Source of the DNA: VFMC01 sp963791635
GTDB lineage: Bacteria > Actinomycetota > Acidimicrobiia > Acidimicrobiales > Ilumatobacteraceae
Reading direction: 5' to 3'
NCBI GenBank assembly: GCA_963791635.1
Contig: CAWBTC010000017.1
Location: 310,001-374,000, forward strand
DNA length: 64,000 nt
The notes below the pieces were generated by a model, which made no database searches, had not been told where the DNA came from, and saw nothing but the letters and a program-made list of their open reading frames with translations. The position numbers and the translations under genes are program-made. Numbering within the stretch: position 1 is the stretch's first letter; every line of letters begins with the position of its first letter. Positions 1 through 8,133 of this stretch are shown piece by piece.

Positions 1-2
1 GG

Positions 3-284
3 GTGATCGAGGCGGCAGTCGACGAGAAGAGCTACGCGATCGCGATCATCGCGATGCTCGCCTCGGTGATCGCCGCGTTCCTGTATCTGCGGATCATGAT
101 CAGCATGTGGATCGCCGATGCCGAGGCCGGCGACGATGCACGCGAGCGAGTGCGCTTGCCGTTGTCGACCACGATCGCGATCGTGCTCGCCGTCGGCTTC
201 ACGCTGGTCGTGGGTGTGGCGCCGGGCTGGATCATCTCGGCTGCCGAGAACGCCACCACGATCACTCGGGGTGCCCTGCCCTGA
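3..284 (+). CDS. NuoN-like subunit, 3' end only (gene starts before the window)
   Basis: Only the last 93 or so codons are present, open to the left edge. The peptide has a hydrophobic span containing AAFLYLRIMISMW, a charged loop (ADAEAGDDARERVRLP) and a final span ending VVGVAPGWI. This matches the C-terminal layout of antiporter-like complex I subunits, NuoN in particular. The full nuoN at 18.8-20.4 kb ends with the same architecture (span, charged loop, span, VLGVLP). It is therefore probably the end of a second nuo cluster lying upstream, in which case it would be an inner-membrane proton-pumping subunit. The GTG at base 3 is most likely an internal valine, not the start. An Mrp antiporter subunit is the main alternative. 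Confidence 0.6.
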   Translation: MIEAAVDEKSYAIAIIAMLASVIAAFLYLRIMISMWIADAEAGDDARERVRLPLSTTIAIVLAVGFTLVVGVAPGWIISAAENATTITRGALP

Positions 285-295
285 TCCGGCGCGCC

Positions 296-350
296 GGCGT
301 GATCTCAGCAGGCGTGATCCCAGCCGGCGTGATCTCAGCCGGCGTGTGCC
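296..350. repeat. 15-bp tandem repeat, 3.7 copies, spanning a stop codon
   Basis: Units at 296-310, 311-325 and 326-340 read GGCGTGATCTCAGCM or close variants, followed by a partial copy to 350. On the minus strand the array contains the TGA of the amidotransferase gene (337-335). One downstream copy repeats an in-frame TGA (307-305), while the middle copy reads TGG. The repeats lie between the NuoN-like 3' end and the convergent amidotransferase gene. Confidence 0.8.
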
Positions 351-1057
351 GCAGCCCGGCGGACGAATTCGTCGAACAGTGATTGCTGGGCGCGCTCCAC
401 GCTGGTGGTGTCTTCGGGATGCCACTGCACGCCGATCACCCATGACGCCGTCGTGTGCTCGACCGCCTCGATCAGCCCGTTGGGGTCGTGGGCGACCGGG
501 CGCAGATCGCTGCCGAGCCGATCGAGGCCTTGGTGATGCACCGAGTAGCAGTGCTGCAGCTCGGTGACGCCGGTGGCGGCGGCGAGATGCGAGGCCGCAT
601 CGATGCGCACCGAGTGCTCGCACATCCAGTGGCCGCCGTCGTCGAGGTCCTGCACCAAGGTGCCACCGGTCGCGACGTTCAGGACCTGCATGCCCCGACA
701 GATGGCCAGCACCGGAAGATCGCGGTCGATCGCGGCGCGCACGAGCGCAAGATCGAACTCGTCGTGCAGTCCGACCATGCCGTAGAGCGCATCGGTGTTC
801 GGTTGCTGTCCGTAACGGTGTGGCTCGACGTCTCCTCCGCCGGGCAGGAGGAGACCACCGATGCGGTCAAGGTAGGTGTGCACCATCTGTGGGGCGGTCG
901 GCAGCGGTGGGAGCAGCACCGGCAGACCGCCGGACTTGGCGACGGCGCGGCTGTACGGCTGGCTGCTGGAGAATGCATCCCGTCGGCCTTCGTCCGAGAA
1001 CGACAACACGCGACCGCAGATGCCGATCAGGGGCGCGAGGGGGGCAGCGTCGGTCAT
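335..1057 (-). CDS. Class I glutamine amidotransferase, gamma-glutamyl-GABA hydrolase (PuuD) type
   Basis: The 240-residue protein is a peptidase C26-type amidotransferase. The nucleophile Cys120 lies in AICRGMQVLN and the His213/Glu215 pair in GVQWHPED. The early LPGGGDVEP motif is typical of the PuuD family, which removes the gamma-glutamyl group from gamma-glutamyl-GABA in putrescine breakdown. The ATG at 1057 overlaps the stop of the upstream paralogue by 4 bases, so the two are co-transcribed and probably arose by tandem duplication. The substrate is inferred from family and from the aldehyde dehydrogenase and permease nearby; other gamma-glutamyl amides are possible. The gene ends inside a 15-bp tandem repeat. 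Confidence 0.85.
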   Translation of the reverse strand: MTDAAPLAPLIGICGRVLSFSDEGRRDAFSSSQPYSRAVAKSGGLPVLLPPLPTAPQMVHTYLDRIGGLLLPGGGDVEPHRYGQQPNTDALYGMVGLHDEFDLALVRAAIDRDLPVLAICRGMQVLNVATGGTLVQDLDDGGHWMCEHSVRIDAASHLAAATGVTELQHCYSVHHQGLDRLGSDLRPVAHDPNGLIEAVEHTTASWVIGVQWHPEDTTSVERAQQSLFDEFVRRAAAHAG

Positions 1058-1752
1058 CGAACGGCCGTCTGGCGCAGCAGTTCGTCGAACAGCGCCTGCT
1101 GCTCGGGATCGGTCGCGGCGGTGTCCTCAGGATGCCACTGAACCGCAACGGTCCAGCGTGCGCCGTCGACCTCCATCGCCTCGGGCATGCCGTCGTCGGC
1201 AGATGCGACGAGCCGCAGGCCGGCCCCCAATGTGGCGATGGACTGGTGGTGCACGCTGTGGCAGGCAACGGGTCGCTCCGAGCGAATGGCAGCGGCGACG
1301 CGGCTGTCGGCGTCGACGGTGACCGGGTGCTTCGCGAACCAATGGTCGTCGGAGCCGATGTGCTGCACGAGGTCGCCGCCGAGTGCCACGTTGAGGATCT
1401 GCATGCCACGACAGATCGCAAGCATCGGCTTGTCCACCTCCAGCATGAGGCGCACCACGTCGAGCTCCACCTCGTCGTGTTCGGGCACGATGCCGTACAG
1501 CTCATCGGCACTCGGTTCCTGGCCGTAGCGCCGCGGGTCGACGTCGCCACCACCATGCAGCACCACCGCGTCGACCCGGCTGATGAGCTCTGGCAGCCGG
1601 TCGTGAAGTGACGGGATGGGCGGCAACATCAACGGCACGCCACCGGCTCGCTCGACGGCCCGGAAGTAGGTCTGTCCCGCCGCGAAGCTCTCGCCACGAA
1701 CGCCTTTCGATTCCGGGCTGAGCCGACCGACGATGAGCACATGCGCTGCCAC
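1054..1752 (-). CDS. Second class I glutamine amidotransferase of the PuuD family
   Basis: The protein has the same family signature as its downstream neighbour: LHGGGDVDP, nucleophile motif AICRGMQILN and VQWHPED. The sequences align over their whole length, so this is a tandem paralogue. The GTG at 1752 is chosen as start because the plus-strand bases 1759-1764 read as CAGAAT on the coding strand, six bases upstream, the spacing of a leaderless promoter. A longer reading from GTG 1788 would add 12 residues. It is cytoplasmic and predicted to hydrolyse gamma-glutamyl amides. Divergent from the aldehyde dehydrogenase gene. The specificity difference between the two paralogues cannot be read from sequence. 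Confidence 0.85.
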   Translation of the reverse strand: MAAHVLIVGRLSPESKGVRGESFAAGQTYFRAVERAGGVPLMLPPIPSLHDRLPELISRVDAVVLHGGGDVDPRRYGQEPSADELYGIVPEHDEVELDVVRLMLEVDKPMLAICRGMQILNVALGGDLVQHIGSDDHWFAKHPVTVDADSRVAAAIRSERPVACHSVHHQSIATLGAGLRLVASADDGMPEAMEVDGARWTVAVQWHPEDTAATDPEQQALFDELLRQTAVR

Positions 1753-1758
1753 GGGGCC

Positions 1759-1764
1759 ATTCTG
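1759..1764 (-). promoter_or_regulatory. -10 box CAGAAT, leaderless spacing
   Basis: On the minus strand CAGAAT is followed by six bases and then the GTG at 1752. There is no ribosome binding site, so the transcript would begin at or next to the start codon. No clear -35 box is visible. Confidence 0.5.
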
Positions 1765-1848
1765 CCGGGTGAACGGTGATCCGACCACTGGAACTGGCCG
1801 TCCCCGCGAACACCGACGTGCCTGTCGGGCGGACTGCGACGTGCCTGT

Positions 1849-1854
1849 CAGAAT
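1849..1854 (+). promoter_or_regulatory. -10 box CAGAAT, leaderless spacing, for aldehyde dehydrogenase
   Basis: CAGAAT lies seven bases before the GTG at 1862, the same hexamer as the divergent amidotransferase promoter about 85 bp away. The two genes may share control from this divergent region. Confidence 0.5.
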
Positions 1855-1861
1855 CGAGGGC

Positions 1862-3247
1862 GTGCCCGACCCGAGCTCCGACCATCAGTCCACCATCGTC
1901 CTGCGCAACCCTGCGACCGAGGAGGTGGTGCGCGAGCTCCCGCTCGCGACGAGAGCCGACGCCGACCAGGCGATCGCGCGTGCGGCGGTGGCGGGACCGG
2001 GCTGGCGCGCCATCGCCCCTGCCGACCGGGCTCGCTTGATGCGACGCTTCGCAGACACGATCGCGGCCCATGCCGATGAGTTGGCAGCCCTCGAGACCGC
2101 GAACATGGGCATGCCGATGGGCAACAGCACATGGTGCGCGAACGCGGCCGCCGACGTGATCCACTACTTCGCCGGTGCGATCGACAAGCACACCGGATCG
2201 ACGATCCCGGTGGCCGGCGGCGTGGACATGACGTTCCACGAGCCGCTCGGAGTGGTCGGTCTCATCACCCCGTGGAACTTCCCGGTGCTGATGGCGTCGT
2301 GGAAGATCGGCCCGGCACTGGCCGCCGGCAACACCGCGGTGCTCAAGCCCGCCGAGATCACGCCGTTGACCGCTCTGCGGCTTGCCGAACTGGCGCTCGA
2401 CGCGGGCATCCCCGAGGGCGTGTTGAACGTGGTGGTGGGCACGGGGCCCGAGGTGGGGTGGCGGTTCGTGGAGCACCCGACGGTGCGCAAGGTCGCCTTC
2501 ACCGGCTCCACCGCTGTCGGCAAGCGGATCATGGCGGGATGCGCAGATCAGGTGAAGCGGGTGACCCTCGAGCTCGGTGGCAAGAGCGCCAACATCGTCT
2601 TCGCCGACGCGGACATCGAGGCTGCCGCTGCGGCGGCCCCCGGTGCGGTGTTCGACAACTCCGGCCAGGACTGCTGCGCGCGCAGCCGGGTACTCGTCGA
2701 GCGATCGGTGTTCGATCGCTTCCTCGGCCACTTCATCGAGGCATCGAGTCACTTCAGTGTGGGCGATCCCACGTCACCGAACACGGCGATGGGACCGCTC
2801 GTGACTGCCGAGCACCTCGCCCGCGTTCGACGTTTCACCGACGGGTTGCAGACCGTGTACACGGGCACGGTGCCTGAGGGCCCGGGCTACTGGCACCCGA
2901 TCATGATCGCGACGAGTCCCGACAACTCGGCGAGCATCTGCCGCGATGAGGTGTTCGGACCGGTCGTGGTGGTGATCCCGTTCGACGACGAGGCCGACGC
3001 GATCCGCATCTGCAACGACAGCGACTATGGGCTGTCCGGCTCGGTGTGGACCGGCGATGGTTCGCGTGCGCTGAGGGTTGTGCGGGCGATGGATGCCGGC
3101 GCGATCAGCGTGAACTCCAACAGCTCGGTGCGCTACTCGACGCCGTTCGGCGGCTTCAAGCAGAGCGGGCTCGGCCGCGAGCACTCGATGACCGTGCTCG
3201 ACCACTACAGCGAGCTGAAGAACGTCTTCATCGCGACGGGTGGCTGA
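1862..3247 (+). CDS. Aldehyde dehydrogenase (NAD(P)+), possibly PuuC-like
   Basis: The 461-residue protein is an ALDH-superfamily enzyme oxidising an aldehyde to the carboxylate. It shows PWNFPVLMASWKI, the cofactor motif FTGSTAVGK, the general base Glu237 in LELGGKSAN and the nucleophile Cys271 in SGQDCCA. The C-terminal PFGGFKQSGLGRE matches gamma-glutamyl-aminobutyraldehyde and betaine aldehyde dehydrogenases. GTG 1862 is preferred because upstream in-frame codons are non-conserved and a -10 box sits seven bases before it. Lying between PuuD-like amidotransferases and an APC permease, it could act as PuuC in polyamine use. No PuuA or PuuB homologue is in the window, so that role is inferred. 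Confidence 0.88.
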   Translation: MPDPSSDHQSTIVLRNPATEEVVRELPLATRADADQAIARAAVAGPGWRAIAPADRARLMRRFADTIAAHADELAALETANMGMPMGNSTWCANAAADVIHYFAGAIDKHTGSTIPVAGGVDMTFHEPLGVVGLITPWNFPVLMASWKIGPALAAGNTAVLKPAEITPLTALRLAELALDAGIPEGVLNVVVGTGPEVGWRFVEHPTVRKVAFTGSTAVGKRIMAGCADQVKRVTLELGGKSANIVFADADIEAAAAAAPGAVFDNSGQDCCARSRVLVERSVFDRFLGHFIEASSHFSVGDPTSPNTAMGPLVTAEHLARVRRFTDGLQTVYTGTVPEGPGYWHPIMIATSPDNSASICRDEVFGPVVVVIPFDDEADAIRICNDSDYGLSGSVWTGDGSRALRVVRAMDAGAISVNSNSSVRYSTPFGGFKQSGLGREHSMTVLDHYSELKNVFIATGG

Positions 3248-3258
3248 GTCCCGCCGGA

Positions 3259-3264
3259 TACCGT
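3259..3264 (+). promoter_or_regulatory. -10 box TACCGT, leaderless spacing
   Basis: GATACCGT ends seven bases before ATG 3272 and no ribosome binding site intervenes. This suggests the amidotransferase gene has its own leaderless transcript in the short gap after the dehydrogenase gene. Confidence 0.5.
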
Positions 3265-3271
3265 TGAGCCG

Positions 3272-3937
3272 ATGCGCGCCCTGCTGATCGCCAACCAGAA
3301 CGACGCCGACGCGGGGTTCGTCGGCGAACGGTTCCGCTGGCATGGGTACTCGTTCACGGAGTGCTTCCGCGAGGATCCCCAGGAGTGGCCCGAGCTCGAC
3401 GGTCACGATCTCGTCCTCCTGCTCGGAAGCGAGTGGAGCGTGTACTGGCCGGAGATCGCCGACAAGGTGGCGGCGGAGGCCGCACTCATCCGCGCCGCAC
3501 ACGAGCGAGGCGTGCCGCAGTTCGGCATCTGTTTCGGCAACCAGACGATGGCCTTCGCGCTCGGCGGCACGGTCGAGCGGGCCCGAGAGCCCGAGATCGG
3601 ATGGTATGACGTGGTGAGCGACGTGCCCGACGTCATCGCAGAGGGTCCGTGGCTGCAATGGCACTACGACGTGGTGACGGTGCCGCCCGGCGCCACCGAG
3701 CTCGCCCGTAGCGCGGTCGGTCCCCAAGCCTGGCAGCTGAGCCGCAGCTTCTGCACCCAGTTCCACCCCGAGGTGCACGAGGCGATCGTGGCGCGCTGGA
3801 CCCATGGGCCCGGCTCCGCCGAGCTGGAGAAGTTCGGTTCCTCGGCGGAGCAGGTGATGGACGAGACCCGAGCGAACATCGGCGTGAGCCGCGAGCACGC
3901 GAACCATCTCGTCGACTGGTTCGTCTCGACCCGCTGA
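3272..3937 (+). CDS. Type 1 glutamine amidotransferase (GMP synthase GATase-like)
   Basis: A 221-residue stand-alone class I amidotransferase domain. The nucleophile Cys87 is in FGICFGNQ and the His/Glu pair in CTQFHPEVHE. It differs from the two PuuD-type proteins at the left by lacking the GGGDVEP motif, and is closer to GuaA-like or YfeJ-like GATases. The last 45 residues form a helical tail. The ATG lies directly behind a leaderless-type -10 box. It is cytoplasmic and presumably hydrolyses glutamine or a gamma-glutamyl compound; the acceptor is unknown. The context of an amino-acid permease downstream suggests nitrogen metabolism. Confidence 0.8.
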   Translation: MRALLIANQNDADAGFVGERFRWHGYSFTECFREDPQEWPELDGHDLVLLLGSEWSVYWPEIADKVAAEAALIRAAHERGVPQFGICFGNQTMAFALGGTVERAREPEIGWYDVVSDVPDVIAEGPWLQWHYDVVTVPPGATELARSAVGPQAWQLSRSFCTQFHPEVHEAIVARWTHGPGSAELEKFGSSAEQVMDETRANIGVSREHANHLVDWFVSTR

Positions 3938-4066
3938 GCACCGACAGCAGGTGTCGTTCTCGGTCGTCACTGCTCCGTCAAGAGGCCTCTCGAAACCGTG
4001 CTAGAACACCGGCCTGTTCGGGTCAGCGGTCGTGGGGATCGCGCCGGGCGAACCGGGAGGTCATTC

Positions 4067-5731
4067 ATGTCGACCATCGACGAAGACCGCGACCATCTGC
4101 ACTCACTCGGGTACGCCCAAGAGTTGCATCGCGGCATGAGTACGTTCAGCAACTTCGCGATCAGTTTCTCGATCATCTCGATCCTTGCTGGTGGCATGAC
4201 GAGCTTCTGGCTCGGCATGGTCACCAGCGGACCGCGGGTCATCACCATGGGCTGGATCATCGTGGGCGCGTTCGCCCTCCTGGTCGGCATGGCGATGGGA
4301 GAGATCTGCTCCGCGTACCCGACGGCAGGCGGCTTGTACTACTGGTCGGCGAAGCTCGCCAAGAACAACGCGGCACGGTGGTCGTGGTTCACCGGGTACT
4401 TCAACCTCATCGGCCAGATCGGTGTGATCGCGAGCGTCGACTACGCGCTCGCCGTGTTCATCGCCTACTTCATCCGATTGTTCGACGACGGCTTCAAACT
4501 CACCGTCGGATCGGTGTTCATCATCTTCCTGGTCGTGTTGATCATCCACGGGCTGCTGAACACCTTCAGCATCAATCTGGTGAAGGTGTTCGGTGACATC
4601 AGCGTGTGGTGGCACGTCGTGGGTGTCGTGATCATCGCCGCCGTGCTGTTCATCGCACCGAGCAACAAGCGTGGGATCGGCGGCGCCTTCGATGCCGCGC
4701 CGCCCGGGCTGACCGGTTGGACCGGCGGTGCCTTCGTGTCGGTGTACCTGTTTGCCCTCGGCCTGTTGCTGGCGCAGTACACGATCACCGGGTTCGACGC
4801 GTCTGCCCACGTCAGCGAAGAGACCAAGGGTGCCCGCACCGAGGCCCCGAAGGCCATCGTCCGATCGATCTACATCTCGGCCATCGCCGGTCTCGTGATG
4901 AACCTGTCGATGATCGCTGCACTGCCGAAGAAGGACGACCCGGACGGTCTGTACGGCGCGATCGTCTTCGGCAGCGCCAACGACCCGTTTCTCGTGAACG
5001 CCGGTCCGCGGCTGATCTCGAGCGCCGTCGGCACAGGTGCCGCGAAGCTGTTGATCTTCATCGCGATCATGGGCCAGTTCTTCTGCGGACTCGCGTCCGT
5101 CACCGCCAACAGCCGGATGATCTACGCCTTCAGCCGTGACAACGCGTTGCCGGGCTCGAAGATCTGGCACAAGGTGAACCCGAAGACCCGCACACCGACG
5201 AACTCGGTGTGGCTCGGCGTGGCGCTGTCGGCCATCGTCGGCTCGTCGTCGCTGTACGTCCGTGGCACCGGTGCCGGCCGCTACTCGACGGCGTTCTTCG
5301 CGATGACGGGCATCTGCGTGATCGGCTTGTACATCGCCTACGCGATCCCGATCTACCTCCGTCTCACCAACCCCGACTTCCAGGTCGGCCCGTGGAACCT
5401 CAAGGGCTATCACAAGGTCGTCGGTTGGACGGCCATCGCCTGGATCGCTGTCATCACCATCTTGTTCTTCGCTCCACTCTTCTGGCCGTTCTGGACGCCA
5501 TGGGGAGACGAGAACAAGTTCCTCGACGACGGCGCAGGCAACTCCTTCTTCAAGATCAACAACTTCAACTTCACCGGCCCGTTGATCATCCTCGGTGCTT
5601 TGCTGGTGATGGCGTACTGGCGCTTCAGCGGCAAGAAGTGGTTCACGGGTCCGAGGGTGCAGGGAAGCCGCGAAGAACTGCTGGCGATCGAGCGCGAGCT
5701 CGACGCCCTGGAGCACGGCAAGCCCCTCTGA
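4067..5731 (+). CDS. APC-family amino acid / polyamine permease
   Basis: The 554-residue protein has about twelve hydrophobic spans. It carries the APC signature near residue 30 (GMSTFSNFAISFSIISILAG) and the conserved loop SEETKGARTEAPKAIVRS after the sixth or seventh span. It resembles the GABA/basic amino-acid permease group (BAT1-like, amino acid/choline transporters). It sits in the inner membrane and imports amino acids or amines with H+ or Na+. ATG 4067 has a good ribosome binding site (GGGAGG) eight bases upstream, unlike the leaderless neighbours. Placed with PuuD- and PuuC-like genes, it may bring in putrescine, GABA or gamma-glutamyl amines. Confidence 0.87.
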   Translation: MSTIDEDRDHLHSLGYAQELHRGMSTFSNFAISFSIISILAGGMTSFWLGMVTSGPRVITMGWIIVGAFALLVGMAMGEICSAYPTAGGLYYWSAKLAKNNAARWSWFTGYFNLIGQIGVIASVDYALAVFIAYFIRLFDDGFKLTVGSVFIIFLVVLIIHGLLNTFSINLVKVFGDISVWWHVVGVVIIAAVLFIAPSNKRGIGGAFDAAPPGLTGWTGGAFVSVYLFALGLLLAQYTITGFDASAHVSEETKGARTEAPKAIVRSIYISAIAGLVMNLSMIAALPKKDDPDGLYGAIVFGSANDPFLVNAGPRLISSAVGTGAAKLLIFIAIMGQFFCGLASVTANSRMIYAFSRDNALPGSKIWHKVNPKTRTPTNSVWLGVALSAIVGSSSLYVRGTGAGRYSTAFFAMTGICVIGLYIAYAIPIYLRLTNPDFQVGPWNLKGYHKVVGWTAIAWIAVITILFFAPLFWPFWTPWGDENKFLDDGAGNSFFKINNFNFTGPLIILGALLVMAYWRFSGKKWFTGPRVQGSREELLAIERELDALEHGKPL

Positions 5732-5767
5732 CATCGGGGCCACTCGCGCCGAGTGATGCGAGCGGGA

Positions 5768-5797
5768 GAACGAGCCGGCCGGCGGGCCGGCTCGTTC
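5768..5797. terminator. 13-bp hairpin between convergent genes
   Basis: Bases 5768-5780 pair perfectly with 5785-5797 (GAACGAGCCGGCC and its complement) around a GGCG loop. It lies between the permease and the convergent kinase-like gene and could serve both. There is no T-run, which is common in high-GC actinobacteria. Confidence 0.7.
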
Positions 5798-5853
5798 GCG
5801 TCTGTCGAACAGGCGGCCGCGGTGAGGCGGACAGCCCGATCCCGCGGTCAGAA

Positions 5854-6767
5854 TCACATGACGGGGTGTGCAGCCTCGTCGAGCCAGGTCGTGAACTCGG
5901 GTCGAGCCACGAGCTTCTCGCAGTTGCCGAGTCGCTCGTCGGCGTACGCGACGAAGTCCGTGTCGAGGGTGCTGATCGCCTGCTGCACCACGGCCCACAT
6001 GCCCTCACGGAACTCGCTCATCACCTTCATCAGCTGCAGCCGCGCCCACCGAGCCGGAGTCACCGAGCCGAAGTACAGCCGGAGCAACTCGTGCTCGGCG
6101 GGCTCGGACAAGCTCGCGTTGACACTGAGGTTGCCGAGGTCGAAGAACACGTCGTTCATGCCGGCGTACTCGAAGTCGAGGAGCCACACCCGGTCGTCGT
6201 CGAAGAGCACGTTGCCGGGCAGGAGATCGTTGTGACACGGCACCAGTGCCGTTGGCGCGACCGAGAAGGCCTTTTCGATGCGCCGGCTCTGCTGGTGGAG
6301 CCGCTCGTACGCAGACGGTGGCATCACGTCGTAGGTGGCTGCGTCGCGGGCATGCCACTCCACCACACGATGGATGGGGAACGAACCCTGCAGGGCACCG
6401 CTGCCGTGAAAGCGCTTGAGCAGCGGCACGAGGTCGGCCAACCGTTCGGCGAAGGCTGGTCCCTCGAGGTGATGGCCGGGCACCAGCTGGGTGATGAGGG
6501 TGTGCACGTCGGGCAGTTCGCCGAGCACCGGAGGACCGATGCCATGCGTTGCAGCGCGCCCGGCGGCTTCTTTTCGTTGGCTCGATCGATCCCGAGCAGC
6601 TCGGTGCGCTCGCCAGGGACCCTCGCCACCCACTCGACACCGTCGACGGTGACGATGTAGTTCCGGTTGGTGATGCCGCCCTGCAGCGGGCGGATGATCG
6701 GCGCTCTGCCCACCCAGACGGGCACACGCGCGACGAGAGACTCCACTCCGTCCGACCTCATGAGCAT
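5854..6767 (-). pseudogene. Choline/ethanolamine kinase-like phosphotransferase, frame broken near 6571-6575
   Basis: Two reading frames together give one kinase. The upstream frame encodes the N-lobe from ATG 6767 (PLQGGITNRNYIVTVDG, then EWVARVPGERTELLGIDRAN), typical of LicA/choline kinases. The downstream frame encodes the rest: THGIGPPVL, the catalytic loop VPCHNDLLPGNVLF and WLLDFEYAG, followed by the DLGN motif. All catalytic residues are present. The join falls in a run of four A residues on the coding strand, where one extra A would restore NEKEAAGRAATHGIG. The break is either a sequencing error, a real frameshift mutation or, less likely, -1 slippage at AAAAG. Intact, it would phosphorylate choline, ethanolamine or a related alcohol. 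Confidence 0.75.
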
Positions 6768-6844
6768 GTAGGTGTAGCACCTCCGGGACGGTGCATGTCG
6801 ACCGACTGCGCGCGACGGACCTCCGAGAGCGGTGATGTCGCTGC

Positions 6845-7990
6845 TCAACGGGCTGCGCCGACACGTCCGATCGCGGTTCGGTAGACGGCCTCCACGGCCC
6901 GCGTCAACGCGTCGGGGTCGAACGTGCGCTGTGCCGCCCGCAGCCCCGCGGCCCCGATCGCGGCTCGCCGATCGGGTGAGCCGAGGAGCTCCACCAGAGC
7001 TGCCGCAAAGCCTGCCGCGTCGCCCACCGGCACCACCCGCGCCGTCACGCCGTCGACGAGGTGGCGAGTCACGTTGCCGACCGCAGTCGTGACCAGCGGT
7101 GCGCCGATCGACAAGCACTCGGCGACGGCGAGTGGTGAGCCCTCCCACACCGACGACAGCGCCACCACGTCGGCGGCGTGCATCTCGTCGATCGGATTCG
7201 GCCGATGCCCGGCGATCACCACCACCTCATCGAGGTCCAGCCGGTGGCGTTCGTTCTCGACCGCGGCACGCTGGGGACCATCACCCACCATGACCGCGCG
7301 GACGCCCGGGAACTGTGCACGCACGAGCGACATCGCGGCGAGGAACATCATCAGATCCTTCTGTGGGTGATGTCGCGCCACGATCACCACAAGGGGGGTG
7401 TCGTCGCCGATGCCGTACGAGGCGCGAACGGCACCTCGGTCGAGGGTCGAGACGCGCTGCGGCGATACGGGGAGCACGTCGTGGCGCCGGTCGGCCGGTT
7501 GCAGGTGGGCCACGCGCTCACCGATCTCGGGGCTGATCACGATCACGTCGTCGACGCGCCGCACGATCGACTGCTCGATGCGGCCGAGCACGCGCTTGGC
7601 GACGCCTTGCTGGGTACCGGCGACGAGGTTGTGGACGGTGAGCACCACCGGTGGCCGCGAACGGTGCCCGAGCGTGAGGAGGACGAGCGCCGCTTTCAAC
7701 CCGTGAACGTGCACGACGTCGGGAGCACCTGGCCCCGTGACCAGCGGCCGCAACTGGATCCGCGCGTGCCGCAGCTGGCGGGGGTCCCACGAGGTCGGCA
7801 CCGTCACGACCGCGTTCTGGCCGCCCACGCCATCCATCACCCCGGACGGGCCGGCGACCTCGACGATCCAACCGAGGTCGCGGAGGCGGCGTGTGAGTTC
7901 GCCCACGTGCACACGGATGCCACCGCTGGACGGACCGAGCAGCTGCAGCACGCGCCCGTTCGTCGGAGCCGTCGCGTCGGTGTCTGACAT
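6845..7990 (-). CDS. Glycosyltransferase family 4
   Basis: The 381-residue protein is a GT-B fold retaining glycosyltransferase. The N-terminal Rossmann half shows LLGPSSGGIRVHVGELTRRL and VVHVHGLKAA. The C-terminal donor-binding half shows VVIVARHHPQKDLMMFL, VGDGPQR and the EGSPLAVAECLSIGAPLVTT loop that carries the donor-phosphate-binding glutamate. ATG 7990 is chosen over a longer reading because homology begins right after it. It is cytoplasmic or membrane-associated, making a glycolipid or polysaccharide. The kinase-like gene follows on the same strand with 77 bases between, so the pair may act on the same envelope molecule. The sugar and acceptor cannot be told. Confidence 0.87.
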   Translation of the reverse strand: MSDTDATAPTNGRVLQLLGPSSGGIRVHVGELTRRLRDLGWIVEVAGPSGVMDGVGGQNAVVTVPTSWDPRQLRHARIQLRPLVTGPGAPDVVHVHGLKAALVLLTLGHRSRPPVVLTVHNLVAGTQQGVAKRVLGRIEQSIVRRVDDVIVISPEIGERVAHLQPADRRHDVLPVSPQRVSTLDRGAVRASYGIGDDTPLVVIVARHHPQKDLMMFLAAMSLVRAQFPGVRAVMVGDGPQRAAVENERHRLDLDEVVVIAGHRPNPIDEMHAADVVALSSVWEGSPLAVAECLSIGAPLVTTAVGNVTRHLVDGVTARVVPVGDAAGFAAALVELLGSPDRRAAIGAAGLRAAQRTFDPDALTRAVEAVYRTAIGRVGAAR

Positions 7991-8121
7991 CGGCGGACGG
8001 TGTAGCACGATCCGGCCCGGTGGCTGCAACGGCGTTCGCATCCCCGCCCGCCGCCTGACGGGCACCGAGGCCACGTGCCGTTCCCGATCCGGTCGACGCG
8101 GGTCCTCTCGGGGCGGCGTCG

Positions 8122-8127
8122 TAGTGT
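8122..8127 (+). promoter_or_regulatory. -10 box TAGTGT, leaderless spacing
   Basis: TAGTGT is followed by six bases and the ATG at 8134. No ribosome binding site is present. Confidence 0.5.
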
Positions 8128-8133
8128 GAAGCG

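Noticed and set aside
455..1141. Forward-strand frames opposite the PuuD-like genes
   Set aside because: The reverse strand carries two intact amidotransferases with catalytic residues; the forward frames are shadows.
6566..6580. Programmed -1 frameshift at AAAAG in the choline-kinase-like gene
   Set aside because: The tandem codons GAA AAG do not form a canonical X XXY YYZ slippery site. Treated as an indel.
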